NCBI RefSeq assembly: GCF_023898315.1
Contig: NC_064622.1
Location: 270,931,503-270,995,502 of the forward strand
DNA: 64,000 nt
Direction: 5' to 3'
Origin: Schistocerca nitens
Lineage: Eukaryota > Arthropoda > Insecta > Orthoptera > Acrididae
The number at the start of each line of letters is the position of its first letter. The first letter of the stretch is position 1. The notes below the pieces were generated by a model that worked only from the letters and a program-made list of their open reading frames with translations, ran no database searches and was not told where the DNA came from. Of this stretch, positions 22,785 through 33,213 are shown piece after piece. Position numbers and translations under genes: made by a program.

Positions 22785-23192
22785 TACCCTGGATTTTTAT
22801 ACACATGGTTCATCATAGGAAAACTTACTGTTTTGTCATTGCTCAATGATTTGGTTATTAATAAGCAGGAACTTCAATAACGCATCTTTATTTACCTTCA
22901 CCAGTCATTTATAAAGGAAGTACGTGTTTTCAACTGCGCACACGTCCTCGTCTATTTATACTCGTGACTGTACCTGATTCGAATACGAACATTGTATTGA
23001 ATTCTTCGTTCAGCGAAATTATTAGTCAAAACGAAAATGACTGCCACCAGCAGAAGTTGTTTGAAATGATGCTGCTGCACATTACTTTCGATTAAATAGT
23101 TATATTTCATGTACTTTGTGGATAAACGTTAGGCTTTCAGTGTGTGGTTGCACATGCTCATAGCATGTGATCTGCCTAAAAGGGAGGTGACA
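22785..23192. other. No gene seen
   Basis: AT-rich, with no recognisable repeat or frame. Confidence 0.4.
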
Positions 23193-23194
23193 TA

Positions 23195-24616
23195 CACTCC
23201 TGGAAATTGAAATAAGAACACCGTGAATTCATTGTCCCAGGAAGGGGAAACTTTATTGACACATTCCTGGGGTCAGATACATCACATGATCACACTGACT
23301 GAACTACAGGCACATAGACACAGGCAACAGAGCATGCACAATGTCGGCACTAGTACAGTGTATATCCACCTTTCGCAGCAATGCAGGCTGCTATTCTCCC
23401 ATGGAGACGATCGTAGAGATGCTGGATGTAGTCCTGTGGAACGGCTTGCCATGCCATTTCCACCTGGCGCCTCAGTTGGACCAGCGTTCGTGCTGGACGT
23501 GCAGACCGCGTGAGACGACGCTTCATCCAGTCCCAAACATGCTCAATGGGGGACAGATCCGGAGATCTTGCTGGCCAGGGTAGTTGACTTACACCTTCTA
23601 GAGCACGTTGGGTGGCACGGGATACATGCGGACGTGCATTGTCCTGTTGGAACAGCAAGTTCCCTTGCCGGTCTAGGAATGGTAGAACGATGGGTTCGAT
23701 GACGGTTTGGATGTACCATGCACTATTCAGTGTCCCCTCGACGATCACCAGTGGTGTACGGCCAGTGTAGGAGATCGCTCCCCACACCATGATGCCGGGT
23801 GTTGGCCCTGTGTGCCTCGGTCGTATGCAGTCCTGATTGTGGCGCTCACCTGCACGGCGCCAAACACGCATACGACCATCATTGGCACCAAGGCAGAAGC
23901 GACTCTCATCGCTGAAGACGACACGTCTCCATTCGTCCCTCCATTCACGCCTGTCGCGACACCACTGGAGGCGGGCTGCACGATGTTGGGGCGTGAGCGG
24001 AAGACGGCCTAACGGTGTGCGGGACCGTAGCCCAGCTTCATGGAGACGGTTGCGAATGGTCCTCGCCGATACCCCAGGAGCAACAGTGTCCCTAATTTGC
24101 TGGGAAGTGGCGGTGCGGTCCCCTACGGCACTGCGTAGGATCCTACGGTCTTGGCGTGCATCCGTGCGTCGCTGCGGTCCGGTCCCAGGTCGACGGGCAC
24201 GTGCACCTTCCGCCGACCACTGGCGACAACATCGATGTACTGTGGAGACCTCACGCCCCACGTGTTGAGCAATTCGGCGGTACGTCCACCCGGCCTCCCG
24301 CATGCCCACTATACGCCCTCGCTCAAAGTCCGTCAACTGCACATACGGTTCACGTCCACGCTGTCGCGGCATGCTACCAGTGTTAAAGACTGCGATGGAG
24401 CTCCGTATGCCACGGCAAACTGGCTGACACTGACGGCGGCGGTGCACAAATGCTGCGCAGCTAGCGCCATTCGACGGCCAACACCGCGGTTCCTGGTGTG
24501 TCCGCTGTGCCGTGCGTGTGATCATTGCTTGTACAGCCCTCTCGCAGTGTCCGGAGCAAGTATGGTGGGTCTGACACACCGGTGTCAATGTGTTCTTTTT
24601 TCCATTTCCAGGAGTG
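23195..24616 (-). mobile_element. Apparently complete Tc1-like transposon with open transposase
   Basis: The element is bounded by TA on both sides (23193-23194 and 24617-24618) and by inverted ends cactcctggaaattgaaata and ttttttccatttccaggagtg. It is 1,422 bp, the usual Tc1 size. It encodes one transposase on the reverse strand, and a poly-A-signal-like aataaa appears on the reverse strand near the left end (tcaataaagtttcccc). Both ends are present and the frame is uninterrupted, so this is the youngest-looking DNA transposon in the window. Confidence 0.93.
23350..24372 (-). CDS. Tc1-like transposase, intact, 340 aa
   Basis: This enzyme would bind the element's inverted repeats and cut and paste it at TA sites in the nucleus. 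The start chosen is the Met of MPRQRGREPYVQLTDFERGR. The frame stays open further upstream, but that extension runs through the TIR into flanking DNA, so it is not real. The N-terminal paired-type helix-turn-helix lies at residues 12-56 (FERGRIVGMREAGWTYRRIA), with a second HTH at about 66-116 (RTIRNRLHEAGL). The catalytic triad reads D155 in VVFSDESRF, D244 in LLFQQDNARPH and E277 in SPDLSPIEHVW. Only 32 residues separate D244 and E277, where classic Tc1 has 34 (DD34E), as the element at 52.4 kb shows. I saw no stop or frameshift. Confidence 0.93.
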   Translation of the reverse strand: MPRQRGREPYVQLTDFERGRIVGMREAGWTYRRIAQHVGREVSTVHRCCRQWSAEGARARRPGTGPQRRTDARQDRRILRSAVGDRTATSQQIRDTVAPGVSARTIRNRLHEAGLRSRTPLGRLPLTPQHRAARLQWCRDRREWRDEWRRVVFSDESRFCLGANDGRMRVWRRAGERHNQDCIRPRHTGPTPGIMVWGAISYTGRTPLVIVEGTLNSAWYIQTVIEPIVLPFLDRQGNLLFQQDNARPHVSRATQRALEGVSQLPWPARSPDLSPIEHVWDWMKRRLTRSARPARTLVQLRRQVEMAWQAVPQDYIQHLYDRLHGRIAACIAAKGGYTLY

Positions 24617-24618
24617 TA

Positions 24619-24975
24619 TTTCTCAACCATACTAGGAAAATATCCTATAGAATTATGATCTTAGATACATTCGAATATTCATTTACGTACCAGTTTCTTT
24701 TCTGTTTTGAGTGAAAGCATCTCCTAGTTTCGAGAATGCCAACTAACCGTGGTCGGATAACGTAATTATTGTTGGGTTAGAATTTGGTGTAAAACGAGGT
24801 ACATTTCGGGGGTATTTTACTGTAGTCACATATTTCCTGTACTTAATTCAGTCCAAAGAAAAGCACTTTCAAGTTTATCCTTTTAAAATTTTTATTCTGT
24901 CTTAGAATATTTAAACTTTTTATTTAGCAATGCGAGAAATGTCTACAGGAAAACTTATTTAGCTAGTTATTTTCA
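24619..24975. other. No gene seen
   Basis: A short AT-rich stretch between the Tc1-like element and the LINE; nothing recognisable. Confidence 0.4.
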
Positions 24976-26970
24976 TTGTATGTAGTAGAAGTAGAATGGG
25001 TAGCACTGAGGGATGAAGTAGTGAAGGCAGCAGACGATCAAGTAGGTAAAAAGACGAGGGCTAATGGAAATCCTTGGGTAACAGAAGAAATATTGAATTT
25101 AATTGATGAAAGGAGAAAATATAAAAATGCAGTAAATGAAGCAGGCAAAAAGGAATACAAACGTCTCAAAAATGAGATCGACAGGAAGTGCAAAATGGCT
25201 AAGCAGGCATGGCTAGAGGACAAATGTAAGGATGTAGAGGCTTATCTCACTAGGGGTAAGATAGATACTGCCTACAGGAAAATTAAAGAGACCTTTGGAG
25301 ATAAGAGAACCACTTGTATGAATATCAAGAGCTCAGATGGCAACCCAGTTCTAAGCAAAGAAGGGAAGGCAGAAAGGTGGAAGGAGTATATAGAGGGTTT
25401 ATACAAGGGCGATGTACTTGAGGACAATATTATGGAAATGGAAGAGGATGTAGATGAAGATAAAATGGGAGATAAGATACTGCGTGAAGAGTTTGACAGA
25501 GCACTGAAAGACCTGAGTCGAAACAAGGCCCCGGGAGTAGACAACATTCCATTAGAACTACTGATAGCCTTGGGAGAGCCAGTCCTGACAAAACTCTACC
25601 ATCTGGTGAGCAAGATGTATGAGACAGGCGAAATACCCTCAGACTTCAAGAAGAATATAATAATTCCAATCCCAAAGAAAACAGGTGTTGACAGATGTGA
25701 AAATTACCGAACTATCAGTTTAATAAGTCACAGCTGCAAAATACTAACGCGAATTCTTTACAGACGAATGGAAAAACTGGTAGAAGCGGACCTCGGGGAA
25801 GATCAGTTTGGATTCCGTAGAAATGTTGGAACACGTGAGGCAATACTAACCTTACGACTTATCTTAGAAGAAAGATTAAGAAAAGGCAAACCTACGTTTC
25901 TAGCATTTGTAGACTTAGAGAAAGCTTTTGACAATGTTAACTGGAATACTCTCTTTCAAATTCTGAAGGTGGCAGGGGTAAAATACAGGGAGCGAAAGGC
26001 TATTTACAATTTGTACAGAAACCAGATGGCAGTTATAAGAGTCGAGGGGCATGAAAGGGAAGCAGTGGTTGGGAAAGGAGTGAGACAGGGATGTAGCCTC
26101 TCCCCGATGTTATTCAATCTGTATATTGAGCAAGCAGTAAAGGAAACAAAAGAAAAATTCGGAGTAGGTATTAAAATTCATGGAGAAGAAGTAAAAACTT
26201 TGAGGTTCACCGATGACATTGTAATTCTGTCAGAGACAGCAAAGGACTTGGAAGAGCAGTGGAACGGAATGGACAATGTCTTGAAAGGAGGATATAAGAT
26301 GAACATCAACAAAAGCAAAACGAGGATAATGGAATGTAGTCAAATTAAATCGGGTGATGCTGAGGGGATTAGATTAGGAAATGAGACACTTAAAGTAGTA
26401 AAGGAGTTTTGCTATTTAGGGAGTAAAACAACTGATGATGGTCGAAGTAGAGAGGATATAAAATGTAGACTGGCAATGGCAAGGAAATCGTTTCTGAAGA
26501 AGAGAAATTTGTTAACATCGAGTATAGATTTAAGTGTCAGGAAGTCGTTTCTGAAAGTATTTGTATGGAGTGTAGCCATGTATGGAAGTGAAACATGGAC
26601 GATAAATAGTTTGGACAAGAAGAGAATAGAAGCTTTCGAAATGTGGTGCTACAGAAGAATGCTGAAGATAAGGTGGGTAGATCATGTAACTAATGAGGAG
26701 GTATTGAATAGGATTGGGGAGAAGAGAAGTTTGTGGCACAACTTGACTAGAAGAAGGGATCGGTTGGTAGGACATTTTTTGAGGCATCAAGGGATCACAA
26801 ATTTAGCATTGGAGGGCAGCGTGGAGGGTAAAAATCGTAGAGGGAGACCAAGAGATGAATACACTAAGCAGATTCAGAAGGATGTAGGTTGCAGTAGGTA
26901 CTGGGAGATGAAGAAGTTTGCACAGGATAGAGTAGCATGGAGAGCTGCATCAAACCAGTCTCAGGACTGA
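24976..26970 (+). CDS. RTE reverse transcriptase, open 664-codon frame, 5' truncated
   Basis: C-terminal two-thirds of the single RTE polyprotein; in complete elements an endonuclease nicks target DNA and the RT copies the RNA from the nick. Visible blocks: NKAPGVDNIPLELLIAL; GFRRNVGTREAILTLRL; FLAFVDLEKAFDNVNW (first catalytic Asp); GVRQGCSLSPMLFNLYIE; and the catalytic box at LRFTDDIVILSE. The family norm, seen in the 42-44 kb copy, is FADD, so this copy carries Ala to Thr next to the aspartates. The C-terminal part has FCYLGSKTTDDGRSRED, then MWCYRRMLKIRWVDHVTNEE, ending in SNQSQD. The Met used here is the first in the truncated frame, not the natural start. It is not a host gene. Confidence 0.88.
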   Translation: MYVVEVEWVALRDEVVKAADDQVGKKTRANGNPWVTEEILNLIDERRKYKNAVNEAGKKEYKRLKNEIDRKCKMAKQAWLEDKCKDVEAYLTRGKIDTAYRKIKETFGDKRTTCMNIKSSDGNPVLSKEGKAERWKEYIEGLYKGDVLEDNIMEMEEDVDEDKMGDKILREEFDRALKDLSRNKAPGVDNIPLELLIALGEPVLTKLYHLVSKMYETGEIPSDFKKNIIIPIPKKTGVDRCENYRTISLISHSCKILTRILYRRMEKLVEADLGEDQFGFRRNVGTREAILTLRLILEERLRKGKPTFLAFVDLEKAFDNVNWNTLFQILKVAGVKYRERKAIYNLYRNQMAVIRVEGHEREAVVGKGVRQGCSLSPMLFNLYIEQAVKETKEKFGVGIKIHGEEVKTLRFTDDIVILSETAKDLEEQWNGMDNVLKGGYKMNINKSKTRIMECSQIKSGDAEGIRLGNETLKVVKEFCYLGSKTTDDGRSREDIKCRLAMARKSFLKKRNLLTSSIDLSVRKSFLKVFVWSVAMYGSETWTINSLDKKRIEAFEMWCYRRMLKIRWVDHVTNEEVLNRIGEKRSLWHNLTRRRDRLVGHFLRHQGITNLALEGSVEGKNRRGRPRDEYTKQIQKDVGCSRYWEMKKFAQDRVAWRAASNQSQD

Positions 26971-26993
26971 GGACCACAACAACAACGACATAG
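24976..26993 (+). mobile_element. 5'-truncated RTE LINE (family A), young copy
   Basis: The copy begins within the linker upstream of the RT domain (gtagaagtagaatgggtagc) and runs to the family's standard 3' end (aggactgaggaccacaacaa), so the endonuclease is missing. The junction sequences tagttattttca before and tagtcatttcaa after are only loosely similar, so I do not claim a firm TSD. The body is free of stops, which marks it as recent compared with the copies at 1.5-4.7 and 34-35.7 kb. Confidence 0.9.
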
Positions 26994-27117
26994 TCATTTC
27001 AACAACGTTATATGATTTTTCCCTATGTCATTTTTATTTTTCGAAAATATAAGATGTTGCTTGTAAGCAACATTGCCAATTTGAGGTACATGTTCTATCC
27101 ATACAAAGTAGTATTCC

Positions 27118-27302
27118 GCCGGCCGCGGTGGTCTAGCGGTTCTAGACGCGCAGTCTGGAACCGCGCAACTGCTACGGTCGCAGGTTCGAATCCTGCCTCG
27201 GGCATGGATGTGTGTGATGTCCTTAGGTTAGGTAGGTTTAAGTAGTTCTAAGTTCTAGGGGACTGATGACCACAGATGTTAAATCCCATAGTGCTCAGAG
27301 CC
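27118..27302 (+). mobile_element. tRNA-headed SINE with 14-bp TSD
   Basis: The head gccggccgcggtggtctagc, B box ggttcgaatcctgcctcggg and standard body are complete. It is flanked by CAAAGTAGTATTCC at 27104-27117 and 27303-27316, an exact 14-bp duplication, so this is a recent insertion. Confidence 0.95.
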
Positions 27303-28319
27303 CAAAGTAGTATTCCAGTCCTCTTTCTCATCGTAATACATAAATATTTCGTAATTTCTTGCGGAAAGCTATAAATTAATTTCGTTTAGGAAAACTGACA
27401 ATACGTTATATTTGTGACATGTGACTATAGAACACCCGATGGACAAAATCGGCACCGCCGTTTAGCTTCATTTTCAGGTCAGTGGTTTACACTGTCAATC
27501 TAATGATCTTGAAAGCCTAAGAATCTCCTATTTTCTTTTTTTTTCTTCTAAACAGTTTGGCATGGGTCCTCTTTGGTCTACCAACCTTCGTTTTCCCTCT
27601 GCAATCAAGCAGTTTGTCTCCTTCAGTACTGTGTCCATTATTGTAGAGTCGAAGAACTACTTCGAGGACTACACTGGTGCATCGCTAACACAATCTAATA
27701 TAACAGGAGAAGAATCTATTGTTGTGTCTCAAGAAATGTCTTCTTTTATTTCCTTCTTCCCCTGGTTCTTAGATTTGTCGATATACTAGGAAAAGTACCC
27801 AACACTGGACAGTTACTCTCTTCAGAACGAAAAATATCGCTTTTTGATACTATAACTAATCCTTCTATTACCATATATGATTTCGTAGAGGGGTTCCCTG
27901 TCTTTAGTTAGGATCATAATTACAGTCATCTGCTAGGATTACAGCCTCCTTCTGGATCACCAACTGACAGATTTGAAGCCTGAGGAAACGTTACTGCATA
28001 CTGCCATTTCATTATTCCATAAGAGGACTGTGCATCCATTTCTTCCTGCAGAACTCACCTTAGATTGCCAATAGTGCCTAAGGGCAACGTGCTTCTTATG
28101 AGCAATTTCATATACTCCAAATTGTACAGCCGTAAGGTATTCAGTATTATAATGCACCTTTAGAACTTCTGCTACTAAATAAACGTACAGAATGATGCGT
28201 TTTGGAAAATACGCAGAGTAAAATAAAATATTTTAACTAACATTTAGTTGTGATTGTTCAGACATCCATATGAAGACTGTAACTCGGATGTTTGTTTCTG
28301 ACCATTTTAATGCGTTTTT

Positions 28320-28640
28320 ATTATATCGCTTTCTTGTCTGTTTTCTATAAACTTTACAATTGATGTTTAGCTAATTTCCCGATGAGTTAGAGACGTGATA
28401 GTTTCAAAATAGCTTAGTACCGGATGACAATGCAATATCAACTCGCTTTCGTGTCTAGTTTGTATCGGAAGGTACTTTGTATTTCTGTCTATCTGTTTGG
28501 TGCAAAGTTTGCAAGTGATTTCAAGCTAACTTCCCAATGAGCTGGAGACTTGAAAATTTCAACATTGCACAGAACTGGATGACAATCTCATGTTAACTCG
28601 CTCTCTTGTCTGGTGTGTGGCGGGGGATACGTTGTGTGCC
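28320..28640. repeat. Two diverged tandem copies of a unit of about 155 bp
   Basis: actttacaattgatgtttag followed by ctaatttcccgatgagttag is repeated about 155 bases later as agtttgcaagtgatttcaag and ctaacttcccaatgagctgg. Both are followed by gatgacaatg or gatgacaatc and a tcaactcgct or ttaactcgct motif. They are clearly related but strongly diverged. Confidence 0.65.
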
Positions 28641-29338
28641 ACTCCTATTTTCCCTTTTCCCTGTCGCAGTCGCGAGTTTATCACATAAGATCGATTACTG
28701 GTAAGCCTCGAGTCTAACTTTTACTTTCACGGTCTTTTTGTGAGATATAAGTAGGAGAAAGCAATACACTGGTTGACTCTAATGAAGAAAAAGTGAAATA
28801 AACCCGAAATATAACATAGGTCTCTGTTTTTATTTCATCAAAACGTTTGAAAACGATAGAAAAATTTCAGACACAGCATTAAAAAGCAGAAAATAATTAT
28901 TTAAATGAAAATTTTTTTAAAACGGACCGAAAACTCTGTCATACTTTCTCCTAGCAGCATACACATTCTTAAGCCCATACAGATAGTCCCGGTAATTTGT
29001 GGTTGTGAAATTTTAACAGCTATGACGAGTAAAATTTTAAACGATTAACGTGGGATAGATAGCATTAAGGATTATAGAGAGTAATTATCGCTGAGAAAAA
29101 TCATATAGTGCTTCATATCATTTGCAGTGCACTAAATTGTTAATGACTTAGATGAAATATTAATGTATCAATTATTTATTGTACGCGCCACGTCTTTCGT
29201 TTCAAATTTTAAAGCAATTGTCATAGCTATTAAAAATTCACAAGCACAGATTTTATGGACCATCTGTAGCGGGGAGGGAATCTATGTGGGGCAAGGAGAA
29301 AAATATTTTATACTTTTTAGTCTCTTTTAAGAACGTGT

Positions 29339-29392
29339 TATATTATATATTATATTATAACGAGTTATATTATATTATTTTAGATTATTACA
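29339..29392. repeat. TATTATAT-type simple repeat
   Basis: Irregular repetition of tatatta over about 50 bases, broken by aacgag. Confidence 0.8.
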
Positions 29393-29685
29393 TCTTTCTA
29401 TGAGTACTCACTAGATTATACAGAGTAAATATTACTGGTATGAGTCAACGACAAAGAAATGATCGGAGAGTCTACTGATTTCTGTAAACTACCCCCGATG
29501 TCTATGTTGGACAAGAGCAGCATTGCCAAGTAAAGGAGTAAACTCATTTGAGTCAAAAGTAGGTTGAACTCTCTGCACACCTGCGTGCTGAAGGACACTC
29601 CGTTACTAATGTTTCCAAAAATCTAAAAATTTTACATGAAGTACCTAACTGCCGTTTGCTTGACATTTGAGAAGAGACAGAAGTA

Positions 29686-29997
29686 ACGAGATGCCTTAAA
29701 ACTATTCTCCATGGGCCGTGTCACTGAGCCACAATTGTTCGCGAACGGTTTGAAGACGTTTCTGGACTATTGGAGCGAACCACATTGCCCAGCATGAATC
29801 CCATCGAAAATTTGTGGGAAATAATCAAGAGGTCAGTCGACGCACAAACTCATGCCCTGGCGACAGTTAAGCAGTTATAGACGGCTACCAAGGCGGCATG
29901 GCTCGATATTTCTCCAGTGGACTTAAACGACTTGTTGAGTCCATACCACGTCGAGCTGCTGTACTGCACCGGGAAAAGGGAGGTCCGACACGATATA
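29686..29997 (+). mobile_element. Tc1-like transposase C-terminal remnant, host of a nested element
   Basis: In one frame the DNA reads LPSMNPIENLWEIIKRSVDA, with the catalytic Glu in PIE, then TKAAWLDISPVDLNDLL, typical of the Tc1 transposase C-terminus; stops interrupt it. The remnant continues beyond the nested element as ttaggtatcccaagactgct to about 31390, ending in a Tc1-like terminus (ctccgtgta). The junction gatata, insert, tattag shows that the inner element duplicated a TA within gatattag. Confidence 0.7.
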
Positions 29998-31347
29998 CAC
30001 CATGTGATCAAAAGTATCCGGACACCCCCAAAAACATACGTTTTTCGTGCATTGTGCTGCCATCTTCTGCCAGATACTCCATATCAGTGACTTCAGTAGT
30101 CATTAGACATCGTGAGAGAGCGGAATGGGGCGATCCGCGGAACTCACGGACTTCGAACGTGGTCAGGTGACTGGGTGCCTCATGTGTCATACGTCAGTAC
30201 GCGAGATTTCCACACTCCTAAACATCCCCACTGTTTCCGATGTGATAGTGAAGTGGGAACATGAAGGGGCACGTACAGCACAAAAGCGCACAGGCGGACC
30301 TCGTTCGAATCCTGCCTCGGGCATGGATGTGTGTAATGCTCTTAGGTTAGTTAGGTTTAAGTAGTTCTAAGTTCTAGGGGACTGATGAGCTCAGAAGTTA
30401 AGTCCCATAGTGCTCAGAGCCATTCGAACCATTTCAACCGCTGACAGTTGAAGAGTGTTCTAATGTGTAACAGGTAGACATCTATCCAGACCATCACACA
30501 AGAATTCCAGACTGCATCAGGATCCACTGCAAGTATTATGACAGTTAGGCGGGAGGTGAGAAAACTTGGATTTCATGGTCTAGCGGCTGCTCATAAGCCC
30601 ACATAACGCCGGTAAATGCCAAACGACGCCTCGATTGGGGTAAGGGGCGTAAACATGGGATGATTGAACGGTGGAAAAACGTTGTGTGGAGTGACGAATC
30701 ACGGTACACAATGTGGCGATCCGATGGCAGGGTGTGGGTATGGCGAATACCCGGTGAACGTCGTCTGCCAGCCCTTGTAGTGCCAACAGTAAAATTCGGA
30801 GGCTGTGGTGTACTGATTTGGTCGCGTTTTTCATAGAGGGGGCTTGGACCCCTAGTTGTTTTGCGTGGCACTATCACAGCACAGGCCTACATTGATGTTT
30901 TAAGCACCTTCTTGCTTCCCACTGTTAAAGAGCAATTCGGGGATTGCGGTTGCATCTTTCAACACGATCAAGCACCTGTTTATAATACACTGCCTATGGC
31001 TGAGTGGATGCACGACAACAACATCCCTATAATGGAATGGTCCGTACAGAGTCCTGACGTGAATCCTATAGGACACCTTTGGGATGTTTTGGAACTCCGC
31101 CTTCGTGCCAGGCCTCACCGACCGACATCGATACCTCTCCTTAGAGCAGCACTCCATGAAGGAAGGGCTGCCATTCCCCAAGGAACCTACCACCACCTGA
31201 CTGAACGTATACCTGCGAGAGTGGAAGCTGTCATCAAGGCTAAGCGTTGGCCAACACCAAATTGAATTCCACCATTACCGATGGAGGGCGCCACGAACTT
31301 GTAAGTAATTTTCAGCCAGGTGTCCGTATACTTTTGGTCACATGGTG
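29998..31347 (+). mobile_element. Tc1-like transposon, inactivated, with a SINE fragment inside
   Basis: Ends caccatgtgatcaaaagtat and atacttttggtcacatggtg are inverted and flanked by TA on both sides. The transposase N-terminus reads MGRSAELTDFERGQVTG, then a helix-turn-helix. The C-terminal third is open for 134 codons (from MRGTITAQAYIDVL). Its second catalytic Asp is in IFQHDQAPVYN, and the position of the catalytic Glu reads NPIGHLWD, so Glu has become Gly at normal DD34E spacing. A SINE piece replaces part of the second HTH region and stops break the middle. A dead element, older than the one at 23.2 kb. Confidence 0.88.
30303..30437 (+). mobile_element. 5'-truncated SINE fragment inside the Tc1-like element
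   Basis: It starts within the B box (ttcgaatcctgcctcgggca) and continues through the standard body to cagagccattcgaaccattt. No TSD is visible, and the flanking transposase sequence seems to be partly missing, so it may have come with a small deletion. Confidence 0.85.
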
Positions 31348-31682
31348 TATTAGGTATCCCAAGACTGCTATCACCTCCGTGTAAACTGAAAGGTCCGTGT
31401 ACCTTTCTTGCTTATTAATTTGGTAGTTCCTGTTTTAAGATAGTTCTAATTTTGTATCTTCTTTGGGATCAACATTTTGTTACCTGAAAATGTGACAATA
31501 ATGTCATGGAACTAGTGGTGATTAATACATTAATCTGAGGCGATTTTCATCATTAAAATGTATCATCACAGCTGTGGTTGCCCTTATTCTGATTTGGGAG
31601 AGTAGAGTATTGTTCAGCTACCAGCTGAGCATCGCACCTCTGGAACGAGGGAATAAAAAAAAAAAAAATTAAAGAGAAAAGG

Positions 31683-32736
31683 GATCATAGGGGAATTTGT
31701 GGTACTGTCTCGGCACTTCGCTCATCGGTCAGCTTTACGAGGGAGCGACTTCTTAAGTAATAGAAGTCGCTCCCTCGTAAGTAATAGAACCCAGTACGTT
31801 GTCCTCGATGGTGAGTGTTTATCGGAGGTGGGGGTATCATCTGGAGTGCCCCAGGGAAGTGTGGTAGGTCCGCTGTTGTTTTCTATCTACATAAATGATC
31901 TTTTGGATAGGGCGGATAGCAATGTGCGGCTGTTTGCTGATGATGCTGTGGTGTACGGGAAGGTGTCATCGTTGAGTGACTGTAGGAGGATACAAGATGA
32001 CTTGGACAGGATTTGTGATTGGTGTAAAGAATAGCAGCTAACTCTAAATATAGATAAATGTAAATTAATGCAGATGAATAGGAAAAAGAATGCCGTAATG
32101 TTTGAATAATATATTAGTAGTGTAGCGCTTGACACAGTCACGTCGATTAAATATTTGGGCGTAACATTGCAGAGCGATATGAAGTGGGACAAGCATGTAA
32201 TGGCAGTTGTGGGGACGGCGGATAGTCGTCTTCGGTTCATTGGTAGAATTTTGGGAAGATGTCGTTCATCTGTAAAGGAGACCACTAATACGACCAATTC
32301 TTGAGTACTGCTCGTGCGTTTGGGACCCCTATCATGTCGGATTGATGGAGGACATAGAAGCAATTCAGAGGCGGGTTGCTAGATTTGTTACTGGTAGGTT
32401 TGATCATCACGCGAGTGTTACGGAAATGCCCCAGGAACTCGGGTGGGAGTCTCTAGAGAAAAGGAGGCGTTCTTTTCGTGAATCGCTACTGAGGAAATTT
32501 AGAGAACCAGCATTTGAGGCTGACTGCAGTACAATTTTACTGCCGCCAACTTATATAGTTAAGACCACAAAGATAAGATAACAGTGATTAGGGCTCGTAC
32601 AGAGGCACATAGGCAGTCATGTTCCCCTCGTTCTGTTTGGGAGTGGAACAGGGAGAGAAGACGCTAGTTGTGGTACGAGGTACCCTCCGCCACGCACCGT
32701 ATGGTGGATTGCGGAGTATGTATGTAGATGTAGATG
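31683..32736 (+). mobile_element. LINE (family C, CR1/Jockey-like) RT fragment with ATGTAG tail
   Basis: The translated sequence has LFSIYINDLLDRADSNVRLF, then ADDAVVYG (FADD catalytic box), then IQDDLDRICDWC, the order typical of CR1/Jockey/I-type reverse transcriptases and unlike the RTE copies here. A TAG stop follows WCKE where Trp is expected, and more breaks follow. The C-terminal region includes TSIKYLGVTLQSDMKWDKHV and EAIQRRVARFVTGRF. The 3' tail reads ggattgcggagtatgtatgt and ends in ATGTAG repeats, the same tail seen at 33563 and 38405-38800. Confidence 0.8.
31735..31780. repeat. Perfect 19-bp hairpin inside the LINE frame
   Basis: ttacgagggagcgacttct (31735-31753) and agaagtcgctccctcgtaa (31762-31780) are exact reverse complements around an 8-nt loop. 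The direct repeat taagtaatag on either side of the right arm suggests that the arm was added by a local template switch. Confidence 0.9.
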
Positions 32737-32956
32737 CCGTTTCCGAAATGCTCGTGCCGAGCGTGTGGACCACCAGAATCTTCCCTCGGTCAAACTCAGA
32801 TAGGGGGTCTTCTTTCCCATATATACACAACATGCATCCTACACACATGGATCCTACGTGTGTCTCACTAGCAGTTATTACTTGCCAAATAATGCAGCTA
32901 CCGCCTGGACGGATTTGTATAGATAGTACGTCGGTGGTCACTGGCTGATAAGTGTG
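32737..32956 (-). mobile_element. 5' end of another Tc1-like element
   Basis: Read in reverse, the terminus cacacttatcagccagtgac lies next to a TA (32957-32958). A transposase N-terminal start follows whose frames give DPLSEFDRGKILVV and TLGTSISETAS, the characteristic first HTH of Tc1 transposases. Only the first 220 bp or so survive. It directly abuts the ATGTAG tail of the LINE. Confidence 0.7.
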
Positions 32957-33213
32957 TATTGACGGGGTCATGTTTATCCGACAGTTCTCTTGCAATCATC
33001 TGTTCGTCACGCACCAGAACAAGAAACCATAATTACTATCAAGAGGTGCCTCCAAGACATATCTAGTAAATATTTGAAATACTCAAGCAGGTACCTGAGT
33101 TATTTCTACTTACCAACTTTGTGCACTGCTCTGCTAAACTTAGGGACATATTCAGGTTTCCTTCCATTCAGAAGGCTGTTGCACGCAGCGACTGTTATTG
33201 ACTTGTAAATAAT

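Larger units (their letters stand above)
27317..29685. other. Long stretch without recognisable genes
   Basis: Open frames up to 75 codons show no similarity I recognise. It contains a diverged tandem duplication at 28320-28640 and an AT simple repeat near 29339. Near 28620-28665 the sequence (ctattttcccttttccctg) resembles the reversed tail of the family C LINE. Confidence 0.45.

Noticed and set aside
24373-24630. N-terminal extension of the Tc1 transposase to 426 codons
   Set aside because: The extension translates the 5' UTR, the TIR and a few bases of flanking DNA. The natural start is the Met of MPRQRG at 24372.
23707-24714. Plus-strand frames of 76-187 codons across the Tc1-like element
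   Set aside because: Shadows of the GC-rich transposase gene on the opposite strand.
24976-26970. Host gene with reverse-transcriptase-like domain
   Set aside because: Multiple copies with the same 3' end occur in this window, one with a clean TSD, so it is an RTE retrotransposon.
24960-27010. TSD tagttattttca/tagtcatttcaa for the 25-27 kb LINE
   Set aside because: Too many mismatches over the short length to distinguish from chance.
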